From an uncultured Lachnospiraceae bacterium (GTDB taxonomy: Bacteria; Bacillota; Clostridia; Lachnospirales; Lachnospiraceae), in the NCBI GenBank assembly GCA_902793685.1, contig CADBEN010000017.1, positions 1 through 43,678 of the forward strand: a stretch of DNA of 43,678 bases, given 5' to 3'. The first letter of the stretch is position 1. Each line of letters begins with the position of its first letter. This document shows positions 35,661-42,776 of the stretch, piece after piece. A program made the translations under genes and the position numbers. Under the pieces are notes generated by a model, which saw only the letters and a list, made by a program, of their open reading frames with translations, had not been told where the DNA came from and made no database searches.

Positions 35661-36500
35661 ATGAAGCTTTGTTTTAATGAGGCGACGGTGATGGGGCTGG
35701 GGACGCTCCGGACGGATATCGTGAACTGCGCAAAAGCCGGATTTACCCATATGGAAGTGCGGAAGGAAAAGCTGCTCTCTTTTCTGCGGGAAGGGTATAC
35801 CGTGGAAGACCTGAGGGAACTCCTTCTTGAGCATCAGATCCGGCCGGTATGCATCAACGCGCTTTCCGGGATCTCTTTCACACAGAAGCAGGACCGTCAG
35901 AACATGAAGGAAGTCTGTGAGTTTCTCTGCTACTGCGGGAGCCGGATCGGATGCCGGGATCTGGAAGTGATCGCGTCCTTCGACGTTCCGACGGAGGATG
36001 TGGAGGAGATCAATCAGAACACTGCGGCATCGCTGAAGAGCCTCTCGAAGATCGCCCGGAATTACGGGATCCGTCTTGCCCTGGAATACATGGGAGTGCC
36101 GCGGAATTCCGTGAAGACCTTCCGGCAGGGGCTGGATATAGTACGCATGGTGAATGAGGACAATGTCGGCCTGCTCCCGGACACCTGGCATCACTATGCC
36201 GGCGGATCGAAGCCGGAGGATATTCTTCTCGCGAAGCCGGAGGAGGTTTTTGTGGTCCATATCTCCGACTGCCCGGAACATGCGCCCTTTACGGCGGCCC
36301 GGAGCGAATGCCTCTATCCCGGAGACGGAGCCGCGCCGGTCACGGAGGTCCTTCGGAATCTGAAAAAGATCGGCTACGACGGGGCTGCGTCCATCGAGGT
36401 CTTCGGTCCGGAGATCCAGGCGATGGATCCGGAGGAAGGGATCCCGGCGGCCTATCGAAAAGCAAAGGAAGCCATGGAAAAAGCAGGGGTGCTCAGCTGA
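35661..36500 (+). CDS. sugar phosphate isomerase/epimerase family protein (TIM barrel)
   Basis: 279 residues of the xylose isomerase-like TIM-barrel (AP endonuclease 2) superfamily. Candidate metal ligands are Glu in LALEYMG, Asp and His in LPDTWHHY, Asp in VVHISDCPEH and Glu in ASIEVFG. IolE-, IolI- and Hyi-type proteins look like this and act on inositol or sugar derivatives. No other inositol genes are present, so the substrate remains open. The stop codon is inside the terminator stem. Confidence 0.82.
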   Translation: MKLCFNEATVMGLGTLRTDIVNCAKAGFTHMEVRKEKLLSFLREGYTVEDLRELLLEHQIRPVCINALSGISFTQKQDRQNMKEVCEFLCYCGSRIGCRDLEVIASFDVPTEDVEEINQNTAASLKSLSKIARNYGIRLALEYMGVPRNSVKTFRQGLDIVRMVNEDNVGLLPDTWHHYAGGSKPEDILLAKPEEVFVVHISDCPEHAPFTAARSECLYPGDGAAPVTEVLRNLKKIGYDGAASIEVFGPEIQAMDPEEGIPAAYRKAKEAMEKAGVLS

Positions 36501-36517
36501 GCATCCCTGCTTTTTTT
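36478..36517. terminator. bidirectional terminator containing the isomerase stop codon
   Basis: GCAGGGGTGCTCAG (36483-36496) pairs with CTGAGCATCCCTGC (36497-36510), with A tract before and seven T after. The TGA stop 36498-36500 is in the stem. Confidence 0.88.
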
Positions 36518-36518
36518 C

Positions 36519-37382
36519 TCAGCAGGAGGAAGCTTCTTCCTCCAGGAAATATCCGGTGCCGCGGACCACTTTCTTTACCAGGCCGAATTCCACCAGGGAT
36601 TCCACCGCTTCATCCAGCTCTTCATCCGTCATGCCGAAGACGGCGGCGAATTCTTCCCCGGAGACCCTGCCGTAACGCTCCAGGAGTTTTCGGGCATTCT
36701 TCGGGGTGAAGACCGGGGTCCCCACGCGGATCTTTCCGTTCGACACATGCTCCGCCGCGGCGATCAGCCGGGCGGGACTCTGGCAGCCGGCAAGGACCAG
36801 CTCATTATTCCGGTATTCCAGTTTCAGCGTGGGGTAGCCGGTGACATTGGCTGCGTGGCAGGCATCGACGTCCAGTGTAAGAAGATGCTCTGCGGATCCA
36901 TCCGCCATGGAAGCATCGTATTTTTCCCGATCCGCACCGGCCATGACAGCCAGTTCGCGGACGATGCCGGCCTGCCCGACGGGGACATCCTCCGCCAGGG
37001 CCGCCTGCCGGAGCAGACGGAGAAAGCGGTTCGCGACGGCTTCGTCCTGCAGCTTCACAGCCTCAAATCCGAGACACATTTCCCTTGAATTCAGGTCTTC
37101 CGGCGGCATGACGTCCAGATGGGCGGAGGAGAAGGGCATTCCGGTCCGGGCAGCAGCGCCGGCATATTCCTCCTTAAGCTGGGCCTTCAGCTGTTCCCAG
37201 CGGGCGGGGGCAGCATCGTCCGCGCCGATCATGACCCGCACGTCAGGAAGCATCAGCCCCATGACGTTGTGCAGTTCCAGCTGGTCCCCCAGAGAGAAGC
37301 CCAGTGCGGTCAGGGCAGGTTCCTGCCCGTAGCACCAGCTGCAGAGCGGATCGGTATAGGCGGTGATTTTGAGCGTGTCCAT
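36519..37382 (-). CDS. DsbA-family thiol-disulfide protein with C-terminal winged-helix-like domain
   Basis: 287 residues, ATG with AAAGGAGA before it. No signal peptide. The DsbA/FrnE-like fold starts TAYTDPLCSWCYG with Cys14 and Cys17, has a helical insert, and ends with VTGYPTLKLEY, the cis-Pro loop. Residues about 220-287 are different: TPKNARKLLERYGRVSGEEF, then MTDEELDEAVESLVEFGLVKKV and GTGYFL, the pattern of a winged helix-turn-helix. This would join a cytoplasmic thiol sensor or isomerase to a possible DNA-binding domain. Redox-responsive regulation is an inference. Confidence 0.83.
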   Translation of the reverse strand: MDTLKITAYTDPLCSWCYGQEPALTALGFSLGDQLELHNVMGLMLPDVRVMIGADDAAPARWEQLKAQLKEEYAGAAARTGMPFSSAHLDVMPPEDLNSREMCLGFEAVKLQDEAVANRFLRLLRQAALAEDVPVGQAGIVRELAVMAGADREKYDASMADGSAEHLLTLDVDACHAANVTGYPTLKLEYRNNELVLAGCQSPARLIAAAEHVSNGKIRVGTPVFTPKNARKLLERYGRVSGEEFAAVFGMTDEELDEAVESLVEFGLVKKVVRGTGYFLEEEASSC

Positions 37383-37450
37383 CTGTCGAATCTCCTTTTC
37401 CGGCAGGCGGAGTCCGGGAATTACGGGAGCGCTCCGCCGTTAATACATAC

Positions 37451-37459
37451 AGTATAGCA
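37451..37459 (-). promoter_or_regulatory. extended -10 promoter of the DsbA-like gene
   Basis: On the minus strand TGC-TATACT (37459-37451) stands about 69 bases before the ATG at 37382. Confidence 0.5.
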
Positions 37460-37460
37460 G

Positions 37461-37488
37461 AAAAAAACACCGGGAGCGCGTCCCGGTG
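37461..37488 (-). terminator. terminator of the DUF1508 gene
   Basis: CACCGGGA (37468-37475) pairs with TCCCGGTG (37481-37488); on the minus strand seven T follow (37467-37461). Confidence 0.9.
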
Positions 37489-37506
37489 CGGTGTCAGTGT
37501 TTTGCG

Positions 37507-37893
37507 TCAGGCTTCCGGTTTCTCGGTGAGATCGTCGACCGGAGCATTGGCGGAATTTTTCTTCACGGAGGCGATGCCCTTCTTTGCGCTGGCAAGGGTC
37601 TTGTAGCCTTCGCTGGTCGCGATGATCTGGCCGTTCTTTGCTTTCAGGCGGAAACGGAACTCGCCGGCCTTGTCCTGGTAGATCTGGAACTTCGGATGCT
37701 TCACGGCAGCGAAGCCTTCGACCGTCTGGTCTTCGATCTCAGCAACGGCAGCGTTTGCGGTGACGCTGGCGATGCCGTTCTTCGCACTGACCAGGGATTT
37801 GTAGACTTGGGAAGAAGCAATGACTTCTCCGTTGCCGGCCTTCAGATCAAATTTGATTCCGCTTTTTGCAGCCTTGATGACAAATTTACCCAT
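37507..37893 (-). CDS. DUF1508 (YegP-like) tandem-domain protein
   Basis: 128 residues with two copies of the DUF1508 module (about 3-50 and 66-112): each has GKF..K....G...F.LKA.NG..IA.S..Y.....A..GI.SV. The ATG has GAGGAGG before it. Members of this family are small, abundant proteins of unknown role. Own promoter and terminator, so a single-gene unit. Confidence 0.9.
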   Translation of the reverse strand: MGKFVIKAAKSGIKFDLKAGNGEVIASSQVYKSLVSAKNGIASVTANAAVAEIEDQTVEGFAAVKHPKFQIYQDKAGEFRFRLKAKNGQIIATSEGYKTLASAKKGIASVKKNSANAPVDDLTEKPEA

Positions 37894-37953
37894 AATGCGC
37901 CTCCTCTTTTGTTATATTTTCAGGACCCGGATACTGTTTGTATACCTGTTTTA

Positions 37954-37982
37954 ACTATAAAATTTTGCGCAAAAACCCGCAA
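37954..37982 (-). promoter_or_regulatory. promoter of the DUF1508 gene with palindrome in its spacer
   Basis: On the minus strand TTGCGG (37982-37977), 17-base spacer, TATAGT (37959-37954). The spacer contains the perfect palindrome TTTTGCGCAAAA (37963-37974), a candidate operator. Confidence 0.6.
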
Positions 37983-38041
37983 GAGGGACAGGGCAAAAAT
38001 CCTTATATTTCTGAACAAAACGTGAAGCCGGGCAGGATAAG

Positions 38042-38070
38042 TTGACAGGGAGAATCAGAGGTGCTAGTTT
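38042..38070 (+). promoter_or_regulatory. promoter of the THF riboswitch-folT unit
   Basis: TTGACA (38042-38047), 17-base spacer, TAGTTT (38065-38070) preceded by TGC, an extended -10. Confidence 0.75.
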
Positions 38071-38082
38071 AAGGGCAGAAAG

Positions 38083-38248
38083 AGCAGAGTAGACAGAGGA
38101 GCGTTAAGTGCCTTCCGGACGGAGAGTTGCCGGAGGGACGAAAAGGCAATGCGTCAGCCTTGCGGTTCCCCTTGTCGCATCCCGCTGCTGCATATCTGGC
38201 ATTGTGCCTCCTATGCAGTGATGGACAACTGCATAAGGAGGTTTTTTT
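38083..38248 (+). promoter_or_regulatory. tetrahydrofolate (THF) riboswitch with terminator/SD expression platform
   Basis: The aptamer shows conserved THF riboswitch segments: AGAGTAGAC (38086-38094), GCGTTAAGTGCC (38101-38112), GGGACGA (38135-38141) and GCATCCCGCTGC (38177-38188). P1 pairs AGCAG (38083-38087) with CTGCT (38185-38189). Downstream CCTCCTATGCAGT (38207-38219) pairs with ACTGCATAAGGAGG (38228-38241), one bulged A, followed by seven T: an intrinsic terminator whose second arm is the folT ribosome binding site. TGCTGCATA (38186-38194) can instead pair with TATGCAGTG (38212-38220) as antiterminator, sharing bases with P1. So bound folate should stabilise P1, release the terminator and turn folT off. 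Confidence 0.88.
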
Positions 38249-38776
38249 ATGGATAAGATGAGAAACACTCGTATCCTGACGGCTTCCGCGATGCTGCTTG
38301 CCATTGCTGTGATCCTGGGTTTTTTCAAGATCCCGGTGAATCAGTTCATGGAGCTGAGGTTCGCGTTCCTGCCGATCGCGTGTACCGGTATGTTGTTCGG
38401 TCCCTTTGTGGGGGGCGTCGTCGGCGCCCTGTCCGATATCCTCGGATATCTCGCGAAGCCCACCGGGCCGTATTTTCCCGGATTTACTGTGACGCAGATT
38501 ATTTCCGGCGTTATGTACGGCCTCACACTTTACAAGAAGGAGATCACCCTTCCGCGTCTCTGCGCGGCCCAGGCGCTTCAGGTCCTGGTGATCAGCTTTC
38601 TCCTGAATCCGCTGTTCCTCTCCATGCTCTACGGGAGCAGCTTCACTCTTATCAGTTCGGTCCGCTTTATAAAGAACATTCTCATGTTCCCGGTCAACGT
38701 CGCGCTTCTGTGGTTCGTACTGAGGCCGGCAAAGCAGCTCGGCGCCGGGATTGTGGGGAGCCGGCAGGCCGGCTGA
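38249..38776 (+). CDS. folT: folate ECF transporter S component
   Basis: 175 residues, about six membrane segments. The start TRILTASAMLLAIAVILGFF, then MELRFAFLPIACTGMLFGPFVGGVVGALSD, is the ECF S-component pattern, and KPTGPYFPGFT is typical of FolT-like proteins. It binds folate outside and works with a shared EcfA/EcfA'/EcfT module encoded elsewhere. The THF riboswitch directly upstream strongly supports folate as the substrate. Confidence 0.92.
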   Translation: MDKMRNTRILTASAMLLAIAVILGFFKIPVNQFMELRFAFLPIACTGMLFGPFVGGVVGALSDILGYLAKPTGPYFPGFTVTQIISGVMYGLTLYKKEITLPRLCAAQALQVLVISFLLNPLFLSMLYGSSFTLISSVRFIKNILMFPVNVALLWFVLRPAKQLGAGIVGSRQAG

Positions 38777-38975
38777 CCGGTATTCAGGCGGCATGTTCAC
38801 AGTTCGTTCATAAACCATTCAAAAAAGGTTTACGCAGGTAACATGAACTGCACATTTTCATTGCGTATATTATTATCACAGCAAGCGAACAGAGCAGCTG
38901 CCAATACTTTTTTTCATATACTTTGGCCAGGTACGAAAGTACCTGGCCTCCTCCCATTCAGGGGGGCTTTTTTTA
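38777..38975 (+). other. non-coding stretch with overlapping hairpins and terminator after folT
   Basis: AAACC/GGTTT and GTTCAT/ATGAAC form an imperfect stem near 38805-38848. GGCCAGGTAC-GAAA-GTACCTGGCC (38925-38948) is a perfect 10-bp hairpin with a GAAA tetraloop. GCCTCC (38946-38951) pairs with GGGGGC (38962-38967), followed by seven T: an intrinsic terminator that shares three bases with the tetraloop hairpin. It may simply end folT, or be the 3' part of a small RNA. Confidence 0.55.
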
Positions 38976-39326
38976 TTTTTCCCGGAAATCCTGACGCATG
39001 GGCGTGAAGAAATCGACCAGGATCCCGGCCTCCAGGCATTCGCAGCCGTGGACGACACCGTCGGTCTTCAGAAGTGTGTCTCCGGTCTTCACTTCCCGGA
39101 CCTCGTCCCCGATCGTGAAGCGGAAGCGTCCTGCCGCGACATAGGTGATCTGGGTATGCGGGTGGGAATGCATGGCTCCGATCCCGCCTTTTTCAAAGTG
39201 GTTTACGACACACATGGCGTCGTCGCTGTAGGCCATGATGCGCCGCGCGACGCCCTGGCCGCAGGGCTCAAGTTCGACCTCATCCGCAGGGACCCAGCGG
39301 GAATTTTTGTGGAACGGATCCATCAT
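38973..39326 (-). CDS. cupin-domain protein
   Basis: 117 residues from ATG 39326, with AGGAGG nine bases upstream. A single cupin barrel: GAMHSHPHTQITYVAAGRFRF has the metal-binding His residues, and the second motif is in DTLLKTDGVVHGCECLEAGI. Small cupins of this kind bind metal and a small acid or sugar; the reaction is unknown. The gene faces a palindromic site at 39362-39377. Confidence 0.85.
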   Translation of the reverse strand: MMDPFHKNSRWVPADEVELEPCGQGVARRIMAYSDDAMCVVNHFEKGGIGAMHSHPHTQITYVAAGRFRFTIGDEVREVKTGDTLLKTDGVVHGCECLEAGILVDFFTPMRQDFREK

Positions 39327-39361
39327 AGTAATATTCCTCCTGTATTTCCTGATTCCTGGAA

Positions 39362-39411
39362 ATGATAATATTATCATTTATATCATACTTCCGGATGATT
39401 CCGGTTTGCAA
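39362..39411 (-). promoter_or_regulatory. promoter of the cupin gene with a 16-bp palindrome at the start site
   Basis: On the minus strand TTGCAA (39411-39406), 18-base spacer, TATGAT (39387-39382). The perfect palindrome ATGATAATATTATCAT (39362-39377) covers the expected transcription start, a good place for a repressor. Confidence 0.55.
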
Positions 39412-39541
39412 TGCGGGAAAAAAGGGCGCAGGAATTAAAGGGATGCAGGGGTGCGGAAACGGGAGTAAAATAATTACAGCGGCAAAAGGAATCAATGCTG
39501 CAGTCGGTTTAAACAGCAATGCAAGAAAGGCGGAATGGATC

Positions 39542-39880
39542 ATGACGAAAGCAGAGATTATTGAGAAGGTAAAGGAAGTCATCGCAGCCCCCTCCTGCTG
39601 TCCGGAAGCGAAGGCGGCGTGCCGGGCATATCTTGACGCAGTCGGCACCGAAGGTGAGAAAGCTGCGGAAAAGGCAATGATCGCAGAGCTGAAGGAGGAT
39701 GTCACCTCCATTGAAGGCTTTATTGCATTTTCCGCGTCCGATACCGGAAAAAAGATTTTCGGCGAAGCACAGGCGAAGGCCATGAACGAAGCGGCTGTAA
39801 AGGCCCAGGCAGCAGGCGCGAAGTACTGCATCTGCGCGGCGTGCACCGCAGGCGGCGCGATCCTTGACGAGCTCGCATAA
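39542..39880 (+). CDS. small Cys-containing protein of unknown function
   Basis: 112 residues from ATG 39542; AAAGGCGG lies about ten bases before it. The frame is open further upstream to 39362, but that part has no binding site. Cysteines are grouped: APSCCPEAKAAC near residue 20 and KYCICAACTAGG near residue 100. The rest is helical and Ala/Glu/Lys-rich. I recall similar small clostridial proteins under an uninformative chaperone name, which I would not trust. Metal or cluster binding is possible. The bidirectional terminator at 39956 follows. Confidence 0.75.
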   Translation: MTKAEIIEKVKEVIAAPSCCPEAKAACRAYLDAVGTEGEKAAEKAMIAELKEDVTSIEGFIAFSASDTGKKIFGEAQAKAMNEAAVKAQAAGAKYCICAACTAGGAILDELA

Positions 39881-39955
39881 ATAAAGACGGCGTTCGTCCC
39901 TGACGAAGAATCGATTTTGCTGTGGCAACGGTTTCGCAGATCAGATTTTGAGAGC

Positions 39956-40001
39956 AAAACTGCCGCAACCGGGAGAAAATATACCCGGATGCGGCAGTTT
40001 T
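39956..40001. terminator. bidirectional terminator between convergent genes
   Basis: AAAACTGCCGCAACCGGG (39956-39973) pairs with CCCGG and TGCGGCAGTTTT (39984-40001), one mismatch; A and T tracts on both sides. Confidence 0.88.
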
Positions 40002-40028
40002 CGTCTGCAGAACAAAAGTACCAGATCC

Positions 40029-40982
40029 TCAGGCTACTGCGGACAGCCACATGACGATGACCGGCAGAGTCACGAACATGAGGAAGTAGGAGATGATCGT
40101 GCCGGTGGCGCAGTACTTTTCGTCCGCGCCGTAAGCGCCCGCCATGACAGTGATCTGGGTAACCACCGGAAGGGAAGCCTCAATGACGAATACCTGCAGC
40201 ATGAGACCACTCATGCCTGCAAGACGGCAGCAGGCGTAGCAGACCAGCGCCGCCACCGGGAAACGGAGGAACAGCATGGTCGGGATGCCGCGCATCAGCT
40301 TCAGGTTCTTCAGACCCAGGTCATAGATGATGTATCCGCAGTAGATCAGTGCCAGCGGCGTGACGCAGTTCGTCAGGTATTTCGCGAAGTTCATGATCAG
40401 CGCGGGGGGCCGGTAGCCGATCACAAGACAGCAGACCGAAACGATGATGCCGATGATCGGAGGTTTGGTAACGATGTCGTGCAGCAGGCCTGCGGGGGTG
40501 ATCTTTTTCGCCCCGCCGGTGCCGGCGTGGGACACCAGCAGCATGGCCAGCGACTGATTGAAGGTAGTGCTGGCAAGGTAATACATCATGAGGTAGGGGA
40601 TGCTGACGTCGCCGAACAGCTGGGTGCAGACCGGAACACCGATGAAGATGGTGTTGGCAAGGAAGCTCTGGGCGATGAACACCCCGCCGCGGCTGCGGGG
40701 AAGCCTGAGAAAATGCGCCGCAATGATGGCGATCACAAGGTTGATGAGGATTGATACCGCAGCTACCAGAACGTATTTCCAGGATGCCAGCAGATCCTCA
40801 TGGGTCATGTTGTTCAGGATCCCGGTGAGACAGTTGGCGGGAACACAGACGTTCACGATGAACAGACTTAAGAATTTCTTGACACGTCCGTCGATCCAGC
40901 CGATCTTCCCAAGGAAATAGCCGACACCCATCAGCAGGAACAGCAGGGTGACGACTGAGATGGAATTCATAAATGCTGCCAT
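40029..40982 (-). CDS. AEC family transporter (auxin efflux carrier-like)
   Basis: 317 residues, about ten hydrophobic segments. The halves NSISVVTLLFLLMGVGYFLG and the region around NTIFIGVPVCTQLFG and MLQVFVIEASLPVVTQITVMA match the AEC family, which exports or imports organic acids such as malate or malonate. GGAGG precedes the ATG. It is downstream of the zinc-ribbon hydrolase gene on the same strand, separated by an 84-base gap with a 13-bp hairpin. Confidence 0.9.
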   Translation of the reverse strand: MAAFMNSISVVTLLFLLMGVGYFLGKIGWIDGRVKKFLSLFIVNVCVPANCLTGILNNMTHEDLLASWKYVLVAAVSILINLVIAIIAAHFLRLPRSRGGVFIAQSFLANTIFIGVPVCTQLFGDVSIPYLMMYYLASTTFNQSLAMLLVSHAGTGGAKKITPAGLLHDIVTKPPIIGIIVSVCCLVIGYRPPALIMNFAKYLTNCVTPLALIYCGYIIYDLGLKNLKLMRGIPTMLFLRFPVAALVCYACCRLAGMSGLMLQVFVIEASLPVVTQITVMAGAYGADEKYCATGTIISYFLMFVTLPVIVMWLSAVA

Positions 40983-40993
40983 AATAACCTCCG

Positions 40994-41032
40994 GGCGGCA
41001 GCCGGAAAGTCCCGGGGACTCCGGCTGCCGCC
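40994..41032 (-). repeat. 13-bp perfect stem-loop between hydrolase and AEC genes
   Basis: GGCGGCAGCCGGA (40994-41006) pairs with TCCGGCTGCCGCC (41020-41032). No T-run follows on the minus strand; the AEC ribosome binding site lies directly next to it. It may be an inefficient terminator or an mRNA-stabilising element. Confidence 0.7.
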
Positions 41033-41066
41033 TGAATGATCAAACATAAGATTATCCGACTGTAAA

Positions 41067-42548
41067 TCAGATGTCCGCGAGGAAGTTCTCCAGCGCGGCG
41101 TTGAAGCGCATGGGATGCTCAAAGAACATAAGGTGTCCGCCCATGACGTAAGTCCGGGTCCCGGGCATCTGCGTCTCGACGAAGGGCTTTGCCACATCGG
41201 CCCAGTGCTCCGCGATGAACATGACGGTCGGGAAGCTTTCGCCAAGCTTCTTCGCGGTCGCCAGATAGTTGGAGAAGATCGCGTCGCAGAACAGCTGGCG
41301 GCAGATCCAGTAAGGTGTCCGTGCGGAGAGATCCAGGAGATATTCCAGCTCCTCCGGCTTCATCTCGTGCTGGATCATGATTCCGGTGGCGTAATCGCGG
41401 AAGAATGCGCGGCTGCCCTCAGCGCTGGTGAGGCATTCCGTTGCGACCTGGGAAAGCTCTTCCATGGTGCCCTCGGTCCACCACTTCGGATCCGCGGAGA
41501 GCGGAAGCGGAGACATATCGATGGTCACGACGGCGCGGAGCTTCTCCGTGCCGAACTGCTTCGCATAGCTCCAGGCATCCAGATTTCCGGTGCTCCATCC
41601 GACGAGGACGATGTCGGTGAGTCCGAGCTTGTCTATCAGGGCCGCAAGATCTTTGCCGTGGGTCAGGTAGTCGTTTCCGTCGACGGTCTTTGAGGAGAGG
41701 CCCTGTCCTCTCGGATCGATGGCGATCACCCGGTTCGTCTTCGAGAAGTGCTCGATCTGATGCAGGAAGATCTCACCGGAGAAGGTGAGGCCCGGGATAA
41801 AGATCATAGGCGCGCCCTTGCCGGCATCCAGATAATGGAGTTCGATGCCCGGCGCGACTTCAATATACTTGCTGGCAATGTGCACCGGCGCAGCTTTGGC
41901 TGCGGGGACGGGGCCATGGGCATAGGCTTCTTCCGGCGCGGGGATCCCGAAGTATTCCGCCATCGGGTCATGCGCGGCAGCCGGTGCCTGCTCCTGTGCA
42001 AAGGCGCCCACCGTTTCTCCGGCGATCCCCATCTCAGCATAGACGGACTCATGGTCGATCTGGGATTTGTCGGCGGAAGCCTTCGCAAGCTCGTTCAGAT
42101 ACTTCAGCTCCGGCGGCACTTCTCCTTCGGTAAGAGTCCCGTCCGCGGCCTGTTTCAACAGGCGCGCGTTCCGCTTCGCGGTGTTGGGCTCCTCAGGGGG
42201 AAGCTCGAAATATTCTTTTAAGTGATCAGGGTCAGCAGCCGGTGCCTGCTCCTGAGCGAAGGCGCCTTCCGTTTCTCCGGCGATCCCCATCTCAGCATAT
42301 ACAGATTCATGGTCGATCTGGGATTTATCTGCAGAGGCCTTTTCCAGCTCATCCAGATATTTCAGCTCCGGGGGGATCTCAGCCGCCGGTTCCGGGGCTG
42401 CAGCGGGAACCGGAGCAGGTGCGGGCGCCGGGACAGTCTCGGAAACAGGTGCCGCCGCCCGCCGCGGCCGTACGGTGATCTTTGCACCGCAGCTGTTACA
42501 GAAATTTGCAGTGTCACTTACACGGGCGCCGCATTCGGTACAGAACAT
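41067..42548 (-). CDS. zinc-ribbon / alpha-beta hydrolase fusion with internal duplication
   Basis: 493 residues, AAGGAGG before the ATG. Residues 1-22 are a zinc ribbon (Cys3, Cys6, Cys17, Cys20). A Pro/Ala-rich linker follows, then two nearly identical segments (59-105 and 145-191, period 86), each PPELKYL(D/N)EL.KASADKSQ to GAFAQEQAPA. The hydrolase domain covers about 225-493: oxyanion region IPGLTFSGEIF, nucleophile Ser319 in VGWSTGN, acidic residue Glu447 or Asp451 (FIAEHWADV) and His472 (MGGHLMFFEHP). It looks like a cytoplasmic hydrolase of the haloperoxidase/esterase group. The substrate is unknown. Zinc ribbons are common at the front of Lachnospiraceae membrane proteins, but here no membrane segment exists. 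Confidence 0.88.
   Translation of the reverse strand: MFCTECGARVSDTANFCNSCGAKITVRPRRAAAPVSETVPAPAPAPVPAAAPEPAAEIPPELKYLDELEKASADKSQIDHESVYAEMGIAGETEGAFAQEQAPAADPDHLKEYFELPPEEPNTAKRNARLLKQAADGTLTEGEVPPELKYLNELAKASADKSQIDHESVYAEMGIAGETVGAFAQEQAPAAAHDPMAEYFGIPAPEEAYAHGPVPAAKAAPVHIASKYIEVAPGIELHYLDAGKGAPMIFIPGLTFSGEIFLHQIEHFSKTNRVIAIDPRGQGLSSKTVDGNDYLTHGKDLAALIDKLGLTDIVLVGWSTGNLDAWSYAKQFGTEKLRAVVTIDMSPLPLSADPKWWTEGTMEELSQVATECLTSAEGSRAFFRDYATGIMIQHEMKPEELEYLLDLSARTPYWICRQLFCDAIFSNYLATAKKLGESFPTVMFIAEHWADVAKPFVETQMPGTRTYVMGGHLMFFEHPMRFNAALENFLADI
41977..42374 (-). repeat. two ~140-bp direct copies inside the hydrolase gene
   Basis: Copies at 41977-42116 and 42235-42374 are offset by exactly 258 bases (86 codons). 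They match closely at the DNA level, with changes mostly at third positions, so the duplication is recent or kept by conversion. Confidence 0.85.
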
Positions 42549-42566
42549 AGAGACCTCCTTCTTTAT

Positions 42567-42586
42567 ATAAAACAGATATGTTTTAT
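42567..42586. promoter_or_regulatory. candidate operator upstream of the hydrolase gene
   Basis: ATAAAACA-GATA-TGTTTTAT is a perfect 8-bp inverted repeat with a 4-base spacer, 19 bases before the ATG at 42548. A further hairpin GAGCAGGA-TAAC-TCCTGCTC lies at 42607-42626. The binding protein is unknown. Confidence 0.5.
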
Positions 42587-42776
42587 GATTTTATTTGCGG
42601 AAACCTGAGCAGGATAACTCCTGCTCTGGGTGCCGTTATTTTTATTATATCTTAAAATCGGTAAAATCCGAGAGGCAGATGCCAACTTCCGCGTAAAAAT
42701 GAAATATTTGTGTCTATATTGTAATAGCCGGCAAAGCAGAGTATTTTGGGAGCATAACCTTATGAAGGGAGAGAGA

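Noticed and set aside
38083-38248. FMN or other vitamin riboswitch before the ECF gene
   Set aside because: The conserved blocks match the THF class; none of the FMN, TPP or cobalamin core sequences is present.
39362-39377. Firm call of a Fur or PerR box
   Set aside because: The classical 7-1-7 form needs a central base that is absent here, so only a candidate operator is reported.
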